This document shows, piece after piece, positions 1 through 7,773 of a stretch of DNA of 64,000 bases. Numbering within the stretch: the first letter of the stretch is position 1; each line of letters opens with the position of its first letter. Source of the stretch: Mycolicibacterium peregrinum. Its GTDB lineage: Bacteria; Actinomycetota; Actinomycetes; Mycobacteriales; Mycobacteriaceae. Below the pieces are notes generated by a model. It had not been told where the DNA came from. It was given only the letters and a program-made list of their open reading frames with translations, and ran no database searches. The DNA is taken from positions 19,407-83,406 of the forward strand of contig NZ_LQPP01000078.1 in NCBI RefSeq assembly GCF_002102345.1, given 5' to 3'. The position numbers were made by a program, and so were the translations under genes.

Positions 1-1060
1 GCAACACGGTCTGCAACATTTCCGCGCCGGTGCCGGTCGCATCATCCAGCAGCGCCGGGTCGGCGTTCGGATCATCCAGTGCCGCTGAGGTATTCATGTC
101 CGATCCGGCGGTATCTGCTCCCGGATCCGCCGCGCCGGCCGGGTGCGGGGAATCTGCTGGGCTAGGTGGCTGTCCAAGGCTGGACACGGGGTGGGTTTCC
201 GCGGCTGCGGTGTACTGGCCGAATGCGGTAATGGCCTGGCGGTTCGCGTCAGCCAGTTTCGTCTGCAGTTCGGTGATCGTGGCCGAGTAGCGACCCATAC
301 TGCCTGGTTGTGCGTTGGCCTTGTTGGCGGCATAGAGCCGCCGTTCCAAATCCGTGAAGACGCTTGGCTGCGGAGTGTCGGCCTTGAATTGCCGGAAATT
401 GGCGGCCTGCATGCTGGCTTGGGATGCACCCGTGCGCGCCTGCTCGGCGTGATCCTGGTAGCGGCGTTCCAGACCGCTGAGGTGATTATCGGCGTTGTCG
501 GCAGCATGTGATGACCAGCTGCTGGCGGCCTGTGAGCGCCCGGAGCGCACCGTCGTTGCGGCCTGCTCGAGCTGATCGGCGAGAGCCTTGAGCGCGGTCG
601 CTGCGTCGTCCAGGCCCTGCGGGCCTGGACCCCCATGAACGACGGTGGCGATCTCGTGGCCGGTCACCGGGACAATCCCGCCGCCTGCCGGCACTGCGGC
701 TGGCAGGCTGGGCACCTGAGGTGCGGCGAAGGTCGGCATCTGCACATCGGCAAAGTGCGCGGGTGCGCCACCTCCCTGAGTATCGCCCAATGCACGCGCT
801 GAGATCGTGTCCTGTTCCTGATAGGTGGCGGCACTGCTCGTGAGCCGTCCCGACGCCACCTCGGTGCGAGTGTTCGTCACCGTCGTGTTCACGCCCAGCA
901 TGGCCATCAACGCTCCTAGCTGCGCAGCCACACTCACCGATGTCGCATCAGCCGCCGCCGGCGTCACCGCCGAGGACGGGGTTCCCCGCGTGGGGGCCTG
1001 CTGCACGACGCCGCCGGCCCCCCGCACACCGTCCGGATCGATGCCCAGCCTGCTGCCCAT
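1..1060 (-). CDS. Esp/WXG-like N-terminal part of a probable NlpC/P60 ESX protein (cut by left edge)
   Basis: The reading frame opens with ATG at 1060 and stays open to base 1, giving about 353 residues without a stop. It is helical and rich in Ala, Gln and Ser. Around residues 145-290 it resembles the helical hairpin of ESX substrates: a tryptophan turn (SSWSSHAAD) lies between long helices. A Pro/Ala/Asp-rich linker follows. It lies 18 nt after the EspC-like gene. Read across the window ends it continues in frame into the NlpC/P60 domain at 63489-64000, so the full protein may be a peptidoglycan hydrolase with an ESX-type targeting domain of roughly 520 residues, like Rv3896c in ESX-2. The fusion is an inference that depends on the molecule being circular. 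As it stands this is a partial gene. Confidence 0.75.
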   Translation of the reverse strand, partial: MGSRLGIDPDGVRGAGGVVQQAPTRGTPSSAVTPAAADATSVSVAAQLGALMAMLGVNTTVTNTRTEVASGRLTSSAATYQEQDTISARALGDTQGGGAPAHFADVQMPTFAAPQVPSLPAAVPAGGGIVPVTGHEIATVVHGGPGPQGLDDAATALKALADQLEQAATTVRSGRSQAASSWSSHAADNADNHLSGLERRYQDHAEQARTGASQASMQAANFRQFKADTPQPSVFTDLERRLYAANKANAQPGSMGRYSATITELQTKLADANRQAITAFGQYTAAAETHPVSSLGQPPSPADSPHPAGAADPGADTAGSDMNTSAALDDPNADPALLDDATGTGAEMLQTVL

Positions 1061-1078
1061 TCGACCGTCCCAGCTTCC

Positions 1079-1384
1079 TTAGGTGGACAGTGCCCGGCTG
1101 TTGGCGGCCTCGGTGTCGCCGTAGGTTGCCAGGTCGCGCCGAATGTGGCCGGCCACACCGTTGGCGTACGAACCGAACCGTCGTCCGAGTTCTCTGCGGG
1201 CTTGCAGCGCCGCGGCGTACTCCTGCCCGACCGATGACGACCCGATCTTGCCGAACGACTTTTTGGCCTCGGCGATGGCCGTGTCGTCGACGTGCAGCCG
1301 GTCGCGGGCAGCGTCGGCTTCGGTGTCCCACGATTGTGCGTGGGTTTCCCACTCATCGAAATTGATATCCAGTGAACGACTCAT
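1079..1384 (-). CDS. EspC-like ESX secretion substrate
   Basis: A 101-residue, all-helical protein with no signal peptide. Its size and composition fit the EspC/DUF2580 family of type VII secretion targets. Near the C-terminus it carries YGDTE, a match to the YxxxD/E export signal of ESX substrates, followed by a short tail. A ribosome binding site (GGGAAGG) precedes the ATG. It probably forms a helical bundle with a partner and is recognised by EccC. The next gene downstream, 18 nt away, is the Esp/NlpC-type gene at the left edge, a likely co-secreted partner. Family assignment is from architecture and the export motif, not from an alignment. Confidence 0.7.
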   Translation of the reverse strand: MSRSLDINFDEWETHAQSWDTEADAARDRLHVDDTAIAEAKKSFGKIGSSSVGQEYAAALQARRELGRRFGSYANGVAGHIRRDLATYGDTEAANSRALST

Positions 1385-1432
1385 CGTCTACCTTCCCTGA
1401 CCGCAGTTTGCTACTTGTATTGTGCCGCTTTG

Positions 1433-2065
1433 TCAGAAATCGAAATATCGGCGGCGGTATTCGGTGACTTCGGAGGCGCTGGGCAACCGTTCCAGCTTCT
1501 CAACGCCGCGCCGCTGCATTTCAGCTCCCTCTCGGGCAACCGCGGCGGTGAGCGCCGCGGTGTACATGTCTTGAACTCGCTCGCCCACCTGTTGGCCGGT
1601 CCAGGTTGAGACCACAGCCGGGGCCAGATAGACATCGGCCACGACAGAGCGATCGTCGAAGCTCATCAGGAGGTCACCGGACCGAGACGACTCCACGTGT
1701 CTGATCGACGACACGGTCGGGCAGGTGCTGCTGGTCTCCCACCCGAGTAGTCCCCACAGATCCAGATCCCTGTACAACTCCTTGAACTGCTCATTGAACC
1801 GTTGGTGGGCATCTGCCAGCACGGTCTTGATGACGTCGGCGAGATCGCTGCTTGAACACCTCGCCAGCATCTGCGGGGCAACCGTGAACTCGCGCAGCGC
1901 AAGAGCATCACCGCAACCGAAAACGGCTCGTACTCCGTCGACTTCCCCGCTGACTTCAAGGCGGCCCATCGACTCGCGAAACACCGCAATGCGCTCCCTT
2001 GCATAGCGGAGCTGATCGCCGAGAAGCTCCGCCAGCTGATCGTCGTCTGGATCGGAACTCGTCAT
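1433..2065 (-). CDS. YbaB/EspL-like two-domain ESX-associated protein
   Basis: 210 residues from the ATG at 2065, chosen over an upstream in-frame start at 2110 because a purine-rich GGGGAAAGG lies a few bases before it. The N-terminal half looks like the YbaB/EbfC fold found in EspL-type proteins of ESX loci: a long helix, a beta region (GVRAVFGCGD, ALREFTVAP) and a second helix. The C-terminal half is homologous to the neighbouring 2150-2458 gene; both have a ST/AT-W-T-A/G-Q turn and end with a shared ASEV-EYR motif. Its role is unknown; YbaB proteins are dimeric and can bind DNA or act as adaptors. GCATAACG lies about 60 nt upstream of the start. Confidence 0.65.
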   Translation of the reverse strand: MTSSDPDDDQLAELLGDQLRYARERIAVFRESMGRLEVSGEVDGVRAVFGCGDALALREFTVAPQMLARCSSSDLADVIKTVLADAHQRFNEQFKELYRDLDLWGLLGWETSSTCPTVSSIRHVESSRSGDLLMSFDDRSVVADVYLAPAVVSTWTGQQVGERVQDMYTAALTAAVAREGAEMQRRGVEKLERLPSASEVTEYRRRYFDF

Positions 2066-2127
2066 TGCTGCGCCTTTCCCCGGCTGGAAGTGCTCCCCTG
2101 TTTGCCCCAACGTAACTGTCGTCGTGG

Positions 2128-2135
2128 CGTTATGC
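2128..2135 (-). promoter_or_regulatory. GCATAACG upstream motif
   Basis: GCATAACG on the coding strand, about 60 nt upstream of the YbaB-like gene at 2065. It is preceded by TTTGGCTGCT, which recurs at the same motif before the PE gene and before the gene starting near 22500. See the finding on this motif. Confidence 0.4.
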
Positions 2136-2149
2136 AGCAGCCAAACCCA

Positions 2150-2458
2150 TCAGAAATTGATGAATCGGTGCCGGTATTCCGCGACTTCCGACGCCGTCGG
2201 GAAGACCGGGTGTCCCGGCGGGATGCCCGCTCCGCGGTCGTTCATCTGGTCGCGGTCCTCGCAGCGCTTGCGCATCAGCGCCACCGTATGCAGGCGCAGG
2301 ACTCGAGAACTGACCTCCTGGGCTGTCCACGTCGCGTTGACCTCGGGTTCGACCTGCACACGCACGACCGCTTCGTCCCCGTCGAGTTCAACGGTCAGCG
2401 CACCATCACGGGAATACTCGACATAGGTACGCACAGGTGACCTGACCTCTGGCTGCAT
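2150..2458 (-). CDS. Small paralogue of the YbaB-like protein's C-terminal domain
   Basis: 102 residues from ATG 2458, which has AGGAG nine bases upstream; in-frame TTG codons lie slightly further up. It starts 12 nt after the stop of the DUF4226-type gene, so the two are co-transcribed. The whole protein aligns with the C-terminal half of the next gene (1433-2065): beta strands around TYVEYSRDG, the ATWTAQEV turn, a helix, and a C-terminus of ASEVAEYRHRFINF against ASEVTEYRRRYFDF. The two look like a duplication with loss or gain of the YbaB-like half. Function is unknown. In chromosomal ESX-2 I recall two small genes (Rv3898c, Rv3897c) at this position, which this pair may represent. Confidence 0.6.
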   Translation of the reverse strand: MQPEVRSPVRTYVEYSRDGALTVELDGDEAVVRVQVEPEVNATWTAQEVSSRVLRLHTVALMRKRCEDRDQMNDRGAGIPPGHPVFPTASEVAEYRHRFINF

Positions 2459-2470
2459 CGACAACAACTC

Positions 2471-3988
2471 CTACACCGCCCCAGCGCCGGTGCCCGATTG
2501 CGCCGCAGCACCCGGTGCCTTCGTCCAGCCTAGGAAATCCTGCCGACTTCCGAGCGCACTCAACGGCTGGACTTGGCCATCAAGCCAAATCTTGCCCTTC
2601 CCCATAGCCAGAATCGGCTCTTGGGCGTCGAAGTAGCCCAGCTCGCCACCCTTCATGAGATTCGGATCCACCGGAGCCGTCACCGGCGTACCAGGGGGCG
2701 CCAGCTGCACACCGTGTTGCCCGTAGGCCGCGGTCGGACTCATCCCCTTCTGCACCACGTCGCTCATCACGTCGTAAGTCAGCTTGTCCGGCGCGGTGAA
2801 CTCATCGTTGCCGGCTTTCACCGTCAGCTCCGACTTCTCAGGATCACCGGCAGGCGTGGCCACCGGTGCGGCCGCCTCCGGTGCGGTCTGTGTCTTCGGG
2901 TCGACCACCCCCGGATGCGCAGGATCAGCACCGGGAGCCGGCGGCGCGGGATTGTCGTTAAACCCGGCCTCGGGATCCTTGACTTTCGGATCCTTCGAAG
3001 GGTCCGGGTCGTCCTTGAAGTGATCGTCGGGCTTCTCGCCGTCTGTCGGCGTCTTGTCAGCGAAAGTGTCCTTGAGCCCAGCCAACCCGCCCAGAGCCCC
3101 CAGTCCCGAACCGAGCGCATCCAATGGCAACCCCCCACCGCCACCGCCCATCCCCGACAGCACGCCCGGCACACTTCCCAACGCCGGCCCCAGCGCAGCC
3201 AGCGGATCCATTGGACCGCCACCCGTCATCGGACCCAGACCCGCAAACGGATCCTGTAACGGTTCCGCCGGCGGGGTACCGCCACCGCCGCCACCCCCGC
3301 CCTCGCCGCCGCCAGGGGCGCCGCCCTGTTCGCCACCGTTACCGCCACCCTCGCCGCCAGGTGCGCCACCGTTGCCGCCAGGCCCGGCGTGCTCATCTCC
3401 CCTCGGTCCGGTCGTGCGGTACTCGTCGCTTAGGCCTCGTAGCACCTCGGACTGCTTGGCGGTATCGATGTGCGCGTCATCGAGAACCTTCTGCACCTCG
3501 CCGAGCTTGTCGTCGACGAACTTCTGAAAGGTCAGCAGACCACCGGGTGTGTTCAACGCGTCCGGTCCCATCTGCTTCTGCTTGTCTTCGATCTCCCTGA
3601 GGATCGACATCACCTTGTCGTACGACGCCTGATTGGACGCGAAGATGTCCTTGAGGGTCTGAGACAGTTTTTGGTCGGTGAGCTCCACACCGTGGTTGCT
3701 GTCGTTGTACTGCTGCCCGGCGTTGTCGGCTCCATTAGGCATCCCACCGGTTGCCTGCCCTGCCGGGGGCGGCGCAGGGATGGGGGCATGCCCGGGCGGA
3801 AGCGGATACGTAGGGTCTCCCCCGCCTCCACCACGGTCCTCGTCGGCGCCGTTGGAGGGGCTCTGCGGGAACCCGCCCGGCCCGAATACCGGTGCAGCCG
3901 GCGGGGCGAAGATATTTCCCGCGGCGCCCACAAGCTTGACGACGTTGTCCACCGAGTCCGACAGACCCTGGTCAAATCCAACCGCCAC
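2471..3988 (-). CDS. DUF4226-type proline/glycine-rich ESX-associated protein
   Basis: 505 residues starting at GTG 3988 (AGGAAGG upstream). A short helical N-terminus is followed by a Pro/Gly-rich linker (about 30-90), a helical domain at about 95-195 (motifs LKDIFASNQ, KFVDDKLGEVQ, LRGLSDEYR) like DUF4226 of mycobacterial ESX loci, a low-complexity Gly-rich segment (about 200-300), an Asp/Pro/Lys-rich stretch, and a folded C-terminus of about 110 residues with YDVMSDVV and FLGWTK. I recall Rv3899c in ESX-2 having this same arrangement. No signal peptide or membrane segment is visible, so it is either cytosolic or an ESX substrate. The Gly/Pro repeats make the DNA locally extremely GC-rich, giving long false frames on the other strand. 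Confidence 0.7.
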   Translation of the reverse strand: MAVGFDQGLSDSVDNVVKLVGAAGNIFAPPAAPVFGPGGFPQSPSNGADEDRGGGGGDPTYPLPPGHAPIPAPPPAGQATGGMPNGADNAGQQYNDSNHGVELTDQKLSQTLKDIFASNQASYDKVMSILREIEDKQKQMGPDALNTPGGLLTFQKFVDDKLGEVQKVLDDAHIDTAKQSEVLRGLSDEYRTTGPRGDEHAGPGGNGGAPGGEGGGNGGEQGGAPGGGEGGGGGGGGTPPAEPLQDPFAGLGPMTGGGPMDPLAALGPALGSVPGVLSGMGGGGGGLPLDALGSGLGALGGLAGLKDTFADKTPTDGEKPDDHFKDDPDPSKDPKVKDPEAGFNDNPAPPAPGADPAHPGVVDPKTQTAPEAAAPVATPAGDPEKSELTVKAGNDEFTAPDKLTYDVMSDVVQKGMSPTAAYGQHGVQLAPPGTPVTAPVDPNLMKGGELGYFDAQEPILAMGKGKIWLDGQVQPLSALGSRQDFLGWTKAPGAAAQSGTGAGAV

Positions 3989-4064
3989 CGCGAGCCACCC
4001 TTCCTGAGTTCTTGGTCGCGACCGACGTCAGCCGCACTGAGTTGAACGTTAGGAACCCCCATGG

Positions 4065-4072
4065 CGTTATGC
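4065..4072 (-). promoter_or_regulatory. GCATAACG upstream motif
   Basis: GCATAACG on the coding strand about 80 nt upstream of the DUF4226-type gene. The adjoining 17-bp block at 4067-4083 is repeated exactly at 5134-5150 upstream of the DUF2637-type gene, which suggests shared control of the two transcription units. Confidence 0.4.
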
Positions 4073-4121
4073 GACAGTCATCCGGAACGAACTTCGCCAA
4101 GCCATCCCCTCCAACCCATGT

Positions 4122-4157
4122 GAGATATCGCGCAAGATATTTCATGAGATATCGACT
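4122..4157. repeat. Three tandem 12-bp units (GAGATATCGCGC type)
   Basis: Three consecutive 12-mers: GAGATATCGCGC, AAGATATTTCAT and GAGATATCGACT. They match the unit of the 5168-5563 array and the sites at 10007-10048. The position, about 135 nt upstream of the DUF4226 operon, suggests an operator for a plasmid DNA-binding protein. Confidence 0.55.
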
Positions 4158-4198
4158 TGGATGGGTTGGCGTTCATTCCGCCACCCTGCGCCAGCGAT

Positions 4199-5071
4199 CT
4201 ACTGCCCCCCGCCACCATCTGCGACACCAGCTCCGAGCAGCGCTGATACCTCATCGCGCACCTTGCCCACCACGTCGTGATGCCGACCAACCCGCCTGCC
4301 GATCTCCCTCAACGTCAACGTCGGTTCGGTATGGAACAGCAGCCGTACCGTCTCGGCGACCACTTCCTCCGGATGTCCCGTCAACTTGCCGCGACCCTGG
4401 ATCCCGGCCGCCACGGCGCGCGACAGCTCCGCCACCCCCTCCGCCGGCTCGCCAACCTCAGCGGTTCCGACCGCCACTTCGGCCGGTGTCAGACTCTCCT
4501 CGTCGGGAGTGAAGGCCCACAGCCTGGCCAGCAGATGGGTGCAAGCCAAGAGTGCGATCGGAGGAATGCACGAGATCCCGGCCCCCAGCCACATGCCCGC
4601 GGTGATGGGCCCCTGCGTCTGCCCCATCAGATGTGGCAGTAGAGGGTGAATGAAGTTCGCACCCATACTGACCACTGCCCCGAACACCAGGACGCACCAC
4701 GAATAAACGACGTTGGCCTTCTGCCCGGTGTATCCACCGAATGCCACCAGCGACATCGTGGCGACGATGATCATTCCGTCGACGATCAGCGGCCACATCC
4801 ACGCGATGTAGGAAGGCCACGCCAGCTGAGACGCCATGTCCCACAGTGAGTAGAACGACAGCCCGAACGATCCGCATGCGATGAACACCGTCACCGCGAC
4901 CGCGCTCTTGCGGGCACGCTGCAGCATCAGCAGCTTCTCAGCCGCCCGGTCGACCTGGCCGCTGCCCCGCTCCGCGGCTGCAGGAGAAGGGCTCGTGCGT
5001 GGTGGCCTGGGCTCGGCTGGTTCCACCGAAACGTCCGGAGCCAGTGTGGGCCGCTCATCCAAGAGGGTCAT
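4199..5071 (-). CDS. DUF2637-type four-helix membrane protein with C-terminal HTH
   Basis: 290 residues from ATG 5071, which has AAGGAAG six bases upstream; longer in-frame starts lack one. After a cytosolic Pro/Glu-rich N-terminus (to about 60) there are four membrane segments, near 62-82, 93-113, 120-145 and 155-180. This is the pattern of DUF2637 proteins common on actinobacterial plasmids and conjugative elements. The C-terminal 70 residues include a helix-turn-helix-like segment (TLREIGRRVGRHHDVVGKV), so it may be a membrane-tethered DNA-binding protein. It stands alone between the ESX accessory operon and the 12-bp array. A role in spreading or regulation of transfer is only a guess from related plasmid proteins. 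Confidence 0.65.
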   Translation of the reverse strand: MTLLDERPTLAPDVSVEPAEPRPPRTSPSPAAAERGSGQVDRAAEKLLMLQRARKSAVAVTVFIACGSFGLSFYSLWDMASQLAWPSYIAWMWPLIVDGMIIVATMSLVAFGGYTGQKANVVYSWCVLVFGAVVSMGANFIHPLLPHLMGQTQGPITAGMWLGAGISCIPPIALLACTHLLARLWAFTPDEESLTPAEVAVGTAEVGEPAEGVAELSRAVAAGIQGRGKLTGHPEEVVAETVRLLFHTEPTLTLREIGRRVGRHHDVVGKVRDEVSALLGAGVADGGGGQ

Positions 5072-5167
5072 TAGGGACTTCCTTTTCGTCAGCTCGCGAT
5101 CTTCAACTCGAAGTGTCTGGTCCACCCAGCCGCTTATGCGACAGTCATCCTGAAATTCATCCTCGGC
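5072..5167. other. Intergenic region with repeated 17-mer
   Basis: Contains the second exact copy (5134-5150) of the 17-bp block found at 4067-4083, here with GCTTATGC instead of CGTTATGC. It lies about 65 nt upstream of the DUF2637-type gene, a likely promoter or operator position. Confidence 0.4.
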
Positions 5168-5563
5168 CCGTTGCCTCACACATTGACGCGCCACCTAACC
5201 CGAACAATGACGCGAACTTCAACGCACACGCTGATCGGTGGAATGACGCACACGTGCTCACGTGAGTTGGCACAAACGGTGATGCGTGTGGTACTTCACA
5301 ACTCATCGCGGACGCCAATGCATGAGATGACGGGCAAGTACTTGCGACAGATATTGTGCGGAGAAGCGCCTGAGTATGCGTGTGGAGTAGTACGTAGACA
5401 CATGGATGGAACGATGCATAAGGTAACACGCAGGGTAGCGCGTGGCATGACATTTGCCGTATCGCGTCGTCTATCTCATAAAATATTTCGTGAAGTTAGC
5501 GACACGTTATCGAATGAGATAGCCCATGAGATAGTTCACGCTCTAGCATGTGAAACATGACGC
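5168..5563. repeat. Array of about 33 degenerate 12-bp units upstream of parA
   Basis: Reading from 5168 in steps of 12, nearly every unit fits R-N-R-N-T-R-N-Y-G-C-R-Y; examples are ACATTGACGCGC, GGAATGACGCAC, GAGATGACGGGC, AGGGTAGCGCGT, AAAATATTTCGT and GAGATAGTTCAC. Because 12 is a multiple of 3, one frame stays open for 129 codons with a repetitive His/Thr/Arg text, but codon use and composition are unlike the neighbouring genes and no ribosome binding site is present. It is AT-richer than its surroundings. It ends 58 nt before parA, where the centromere of type Ib partition systems usually lies, so a parS-like centromere for the RHH protein encoded after parA is the favoured reading. An iteron origin is the main alternative. 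Confidence 0.7.
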
Positions 5564-5621
5564 GGCACACCGCGAGGTATATCCCGAGAAACTACGCGTG
5601 AGCGGGGGAGTGACAGGAAGC

Positions 5622-6518
5622 ATGACGACTACCAGCGTGATCGATGCCGACACCTCACCGATTGATCTCGCCCTGGAACGGCTGCGGTACCCCTTCGGCC
5701 GTGATGAACAGGACGAGGACAATGACTGGCTAATTGACTCCCTGCTGGCCACCACGCCAGAGCACGTTCTTCGCCGGGTCCTCGCCAATCTGCTCGTGGC
5801 GATCGCCGCCTGGAAGGGCGGTGTCGGCAAGACTGAGATCGCCAAAGAGATCGCCTGGATCCTCGCCGCGGTGCTCGTCGACCTCGACTGGGACCGCGGC
5901 AACGCCAGCCGCGCGTGGGGCTACCGCCACGAGACCCGCACGAACGCACCGCTGCTTGACGCATTCGAGACCGGACGAACTCCACGACCCCTCAAGGGCG
6001 GGGAATTCCGTGCTGACCTCGTCCCGTCCCACCCCGACTGGATGGCCAACCAGCCCGACGACGAAATAGTGACTCGCCACCTCGAACAGTGGTCAACCGA
6101 GTGGCGGCGAACCATCGTCACCGATACGCATCCCGGCGGCGGTGACAGTACCTACGGCGCCGTCGCCGCCGCGCATGTCATCGTCGCACCGGTTGTCCTC
6201 GAACAACGGCCCCTGGAGGCGCTGGAGGGTATGGCAGATGAACTCCGGTCTTATCCGTTGCTGATCGTGCCCAACATGGTCGCCCCGGTACCGCCGCGCA
6301 AGATGATCGAGCGACTCCAAGACATCAGCGAAACCTACGGACTGCCGGTCGGCCCGCCGATCAGCAAGTACAGCTGGCTCGCCCAGCGGCAATACCGCAT
6401 GGCTGTATCCGCACGTAAGCCCGTGCCCGCACGCAGCAAGCCATTCGTGCGTGAGGTGACCGCGGTCGCCCGAGCCGTCGTTGAGCTAGCCATCACCAGA
6501 GCAGGAGAGAGCGAGTAA
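5622..6518 (+). CDS. parA: ParA-family partition ATPase
   Basis: 298 residues from ATG 5622, preceded by AGGAAG; the frame opens further upstream but inside the 12-bp array. The deviant Walker A KGGVGKT lies near residue 65, followed by LVDLDWDRGNAS (switch I/Walker A' region) and TDTHPGGGDS (Walker B region), then a helical C-terminus. ParA ATPases bind DNA non-specifically in the ATP form and move plasmid copies through contacts with a centromere-binding protein. Short ParA without an N-terminal HTH is typical of type Ib systems, which use a small ribbon-helix-helix partner and a centromere upstream of parA; both are present here. The next gene begins 4 nt after the stop. Confidence 0.85.
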   Translation: MTTTSVIDADTSPIDLALERLRYPFGRDEQDEDNDWLIDSLLATTPEHVLRRVLANLLVAIAAWKGGVGKTEIAKEIAWILAAVLVDLDWDRGNASRAWGYRHETRTNAPLLDAFETGRTPRPLKGGEFRADLVPSHPDWMANQPDDEIVTRHLEQWSTEWRRTIVTDTHPGGGDSTYGAVAAAHVIVAPVVLEQRPLEALEGMADELRSYPLLIVPNMVAPVPPRKMIERLQDISETYGLPVGPPISKYSWLAQRQYRMAVSARKPVPARSKPFVREVTAVARAVVELAITRAGESE

Positions 6519-6522
6519 AACC

Positions 6523-7302
6523 ATGGCACAGAATGGAATTGACGCCTTGAACAACCGGCGGGCCCGGCGAACCCGCCAAGCGCCACCACCCCGCCACCCC
6601 GCTGCCCCCGCCGCTCTGTCTGTCGTCTCCGACAACATCGACGACACCGCCGATCCCCTCGAACCGAAGCCCGATCAGTCCGCAGCCGTTGAAGAGAAAC
6701 CGGCTCAGCCGGCCCCACCAGCCACCGAGCCTCAAGAACACGCGGCCGGCGCCCAGGTCGCGGCCGGGGGAGTAGCTCCCACAGCGACAGCCCCCGCCGC
6801 CCCGGTAGTCGTCCAGGCGCCCACGAAACAACCTGCTGGGCTGCCGGACCTCGCCATCGACCTCAACGATCCCGACGCCCACATTCCCTCACCGACAGTG
6901 ATGAGCATTCCCGAATCGATCGTCGTGCGTTTCAACAGCGCCCGCGCCACTGCACCGAGCCACACGGCTATCGTGCTTAACGCGCTACGTGAGCACGCCC
7001 ACGAACTGCCGGCCCTTATCCTTGCGAGGCGCCCCGGCCCCACTCCCGGCGACTTGTTCCCTTGGCGCGGGGCGCCGGGCAAATCCGGCACGGAAACGCC
7101 GCTCCCGCTGCGCATCCGACCCACAAAAGCCGAGCGCAAAGTCATGAAAGCCCTCGAAACCTGGGCTTCTCAACAGATCCGCGTGCAGCGGCCTGGTGCC
7201 CCGGAAACCAACCGCTCGGAAATGGTTGCTGCCGCCCTCGACGCATACCTTCCCCAGCAGCCACACGCTGCCAAGAAGGCCTCCAGGCGATCGCCGAGCT
7301 AG
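6523..7302 (+). CDS. Probable centromere-binding partner of ParA (RHH-like, ParB-type)
   Basis: 259 residues starting at ATG 6523, directly after parA. The first 115 residues are a disordered Pro/Ala/Glu-rich tail. Two modules follow that look like ribbon-helix-helix units: around 125-165 (MSIPESIVVRFNSARAT, then a helix) and around 200-250 (PLPLRIRPTKAERKVMKAL, then TNRSEMVAAALDAYL). Such proteins bind tandem operator repeats as dimers. Together with parA and the 12-bp array it forms a complete type Ib-like partition cassette. The basic C-terminal end (KKASRRSPS) may aid DNA binding. The RHH call rests on pattern, not alignment. Confidence 0.6.
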   Translation: MAQNGIDALNNRRARRTRQAPPPRHPAAPAALSVVSDNIDDTADPLEPKPDQSAAVEEKPAQPAPPATEPQEHAAGAQVAAGGVAPTATAPAAPVVVQAPTKQPAGLPDLAIDLNDPDAHIPSPTVMSIPESIVVRFNSARATAPSHTAIVLNALREHAHELPALILARRPGPTPGDLFPWRGAPGKSGTETPLPLRIRPTKAERKVMKALETWASQQIRVQRPGAPETNRSEMVAAALDAYLPQQPHAAKKASRRSPS

Positions 7303-7328
7303 GTTAGGTGCCCAACCATCGGGGCGCG

Positions 7329-7702
7329 TCAGGGCTCCTGGTCAGCGTCCTGTTTAGACCGCTGTGCGCGCGACGCTCGCTTGCGCGGCCTCGCCGCCGA
7401 GTCTTCGGGTGCATCAGGAGCGCTGAACTGGGCCTGTGTCAGCGGACCTGCGTCAGTTGTTCGGCAGCGCTCCGCCAGGCGTAGCGGCCCGTCGCCGAGG
7501 CCGAGCAGGTGAGGACGGGGGGACCAGCGTTGCAAAGGCTCAGCTCTGGATCGGGTGCTGCGGCAACCGGGACCATCTCCGACACGGCTGAGGATCGGTA
7601 GCCGCGCTCCATTTCACCGAGTCGGTAACCCTCCTCAAGATCCCTTGCGGAGTTGGCGGTCACTCCCAGGGGAGCGCCAACAAGAATGGGATTCGGAAAC
7701 AA
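7329..7702 (-). pseudogene. Possible frameshifted hypothetical gene
   Basis: On the minus strand, a frame from ATG 7702 reads sensibly for about 55 residues (MFPNPILVGAPLGV, then DLEEGYRLGEMERGYR). A second frame, one base off, then reads sensibly from about 7535 to 7329 with a charged tail (SAARPRKRASRAQRSKQDADQEP split across positions 47-68 of that frame). The switch point would be near 7535-7545. No homologue is recognised. It could be one gene broken by an indel, two short genes or no gene at all. It lies between parA/RHH and parDE. Confidence 0.25.
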
Positions 7703-7773
7703 CTGCTGCGTGTCAGTGAAGTTGGCGATTCCGAACGATAATCCCGACTTGCTTGGACCAGGCCGCCGGCACG

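Larger units (their letters stand above)
3989..4198. other. Upstream region of the ESX accessory operon
   Basis: 210 bp without a convincing gene, between the DUF2637-type gene and the DUF4226-type gene, both on the minus strand. It holds the GCATAACG motif (4065-4072), a 17-bp sequence at 4067-4083 repeated at 5134-5150 upstream of the next gene, and three adjacent 12-bp units at 4122-4157. It most likely carries the promoter and operators of the 3988-to-left operon. Confidence 0.5.

Noticed and set aside
940..1365. Long overlapping frames on both strands around the EspC-like gene
   Set aside because: Arg/Pro-rich shadows of the real minus-strand genes in GC-rich DNA.
5171..5560. 129-codon open frame on the plus strand with repetitive His/Thr/Arg text
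   Set aside because: It is explained by the 12-bp periodic array (12 is a multiple of 3). No ribosome binding site, and composition is unlike the genes around it.
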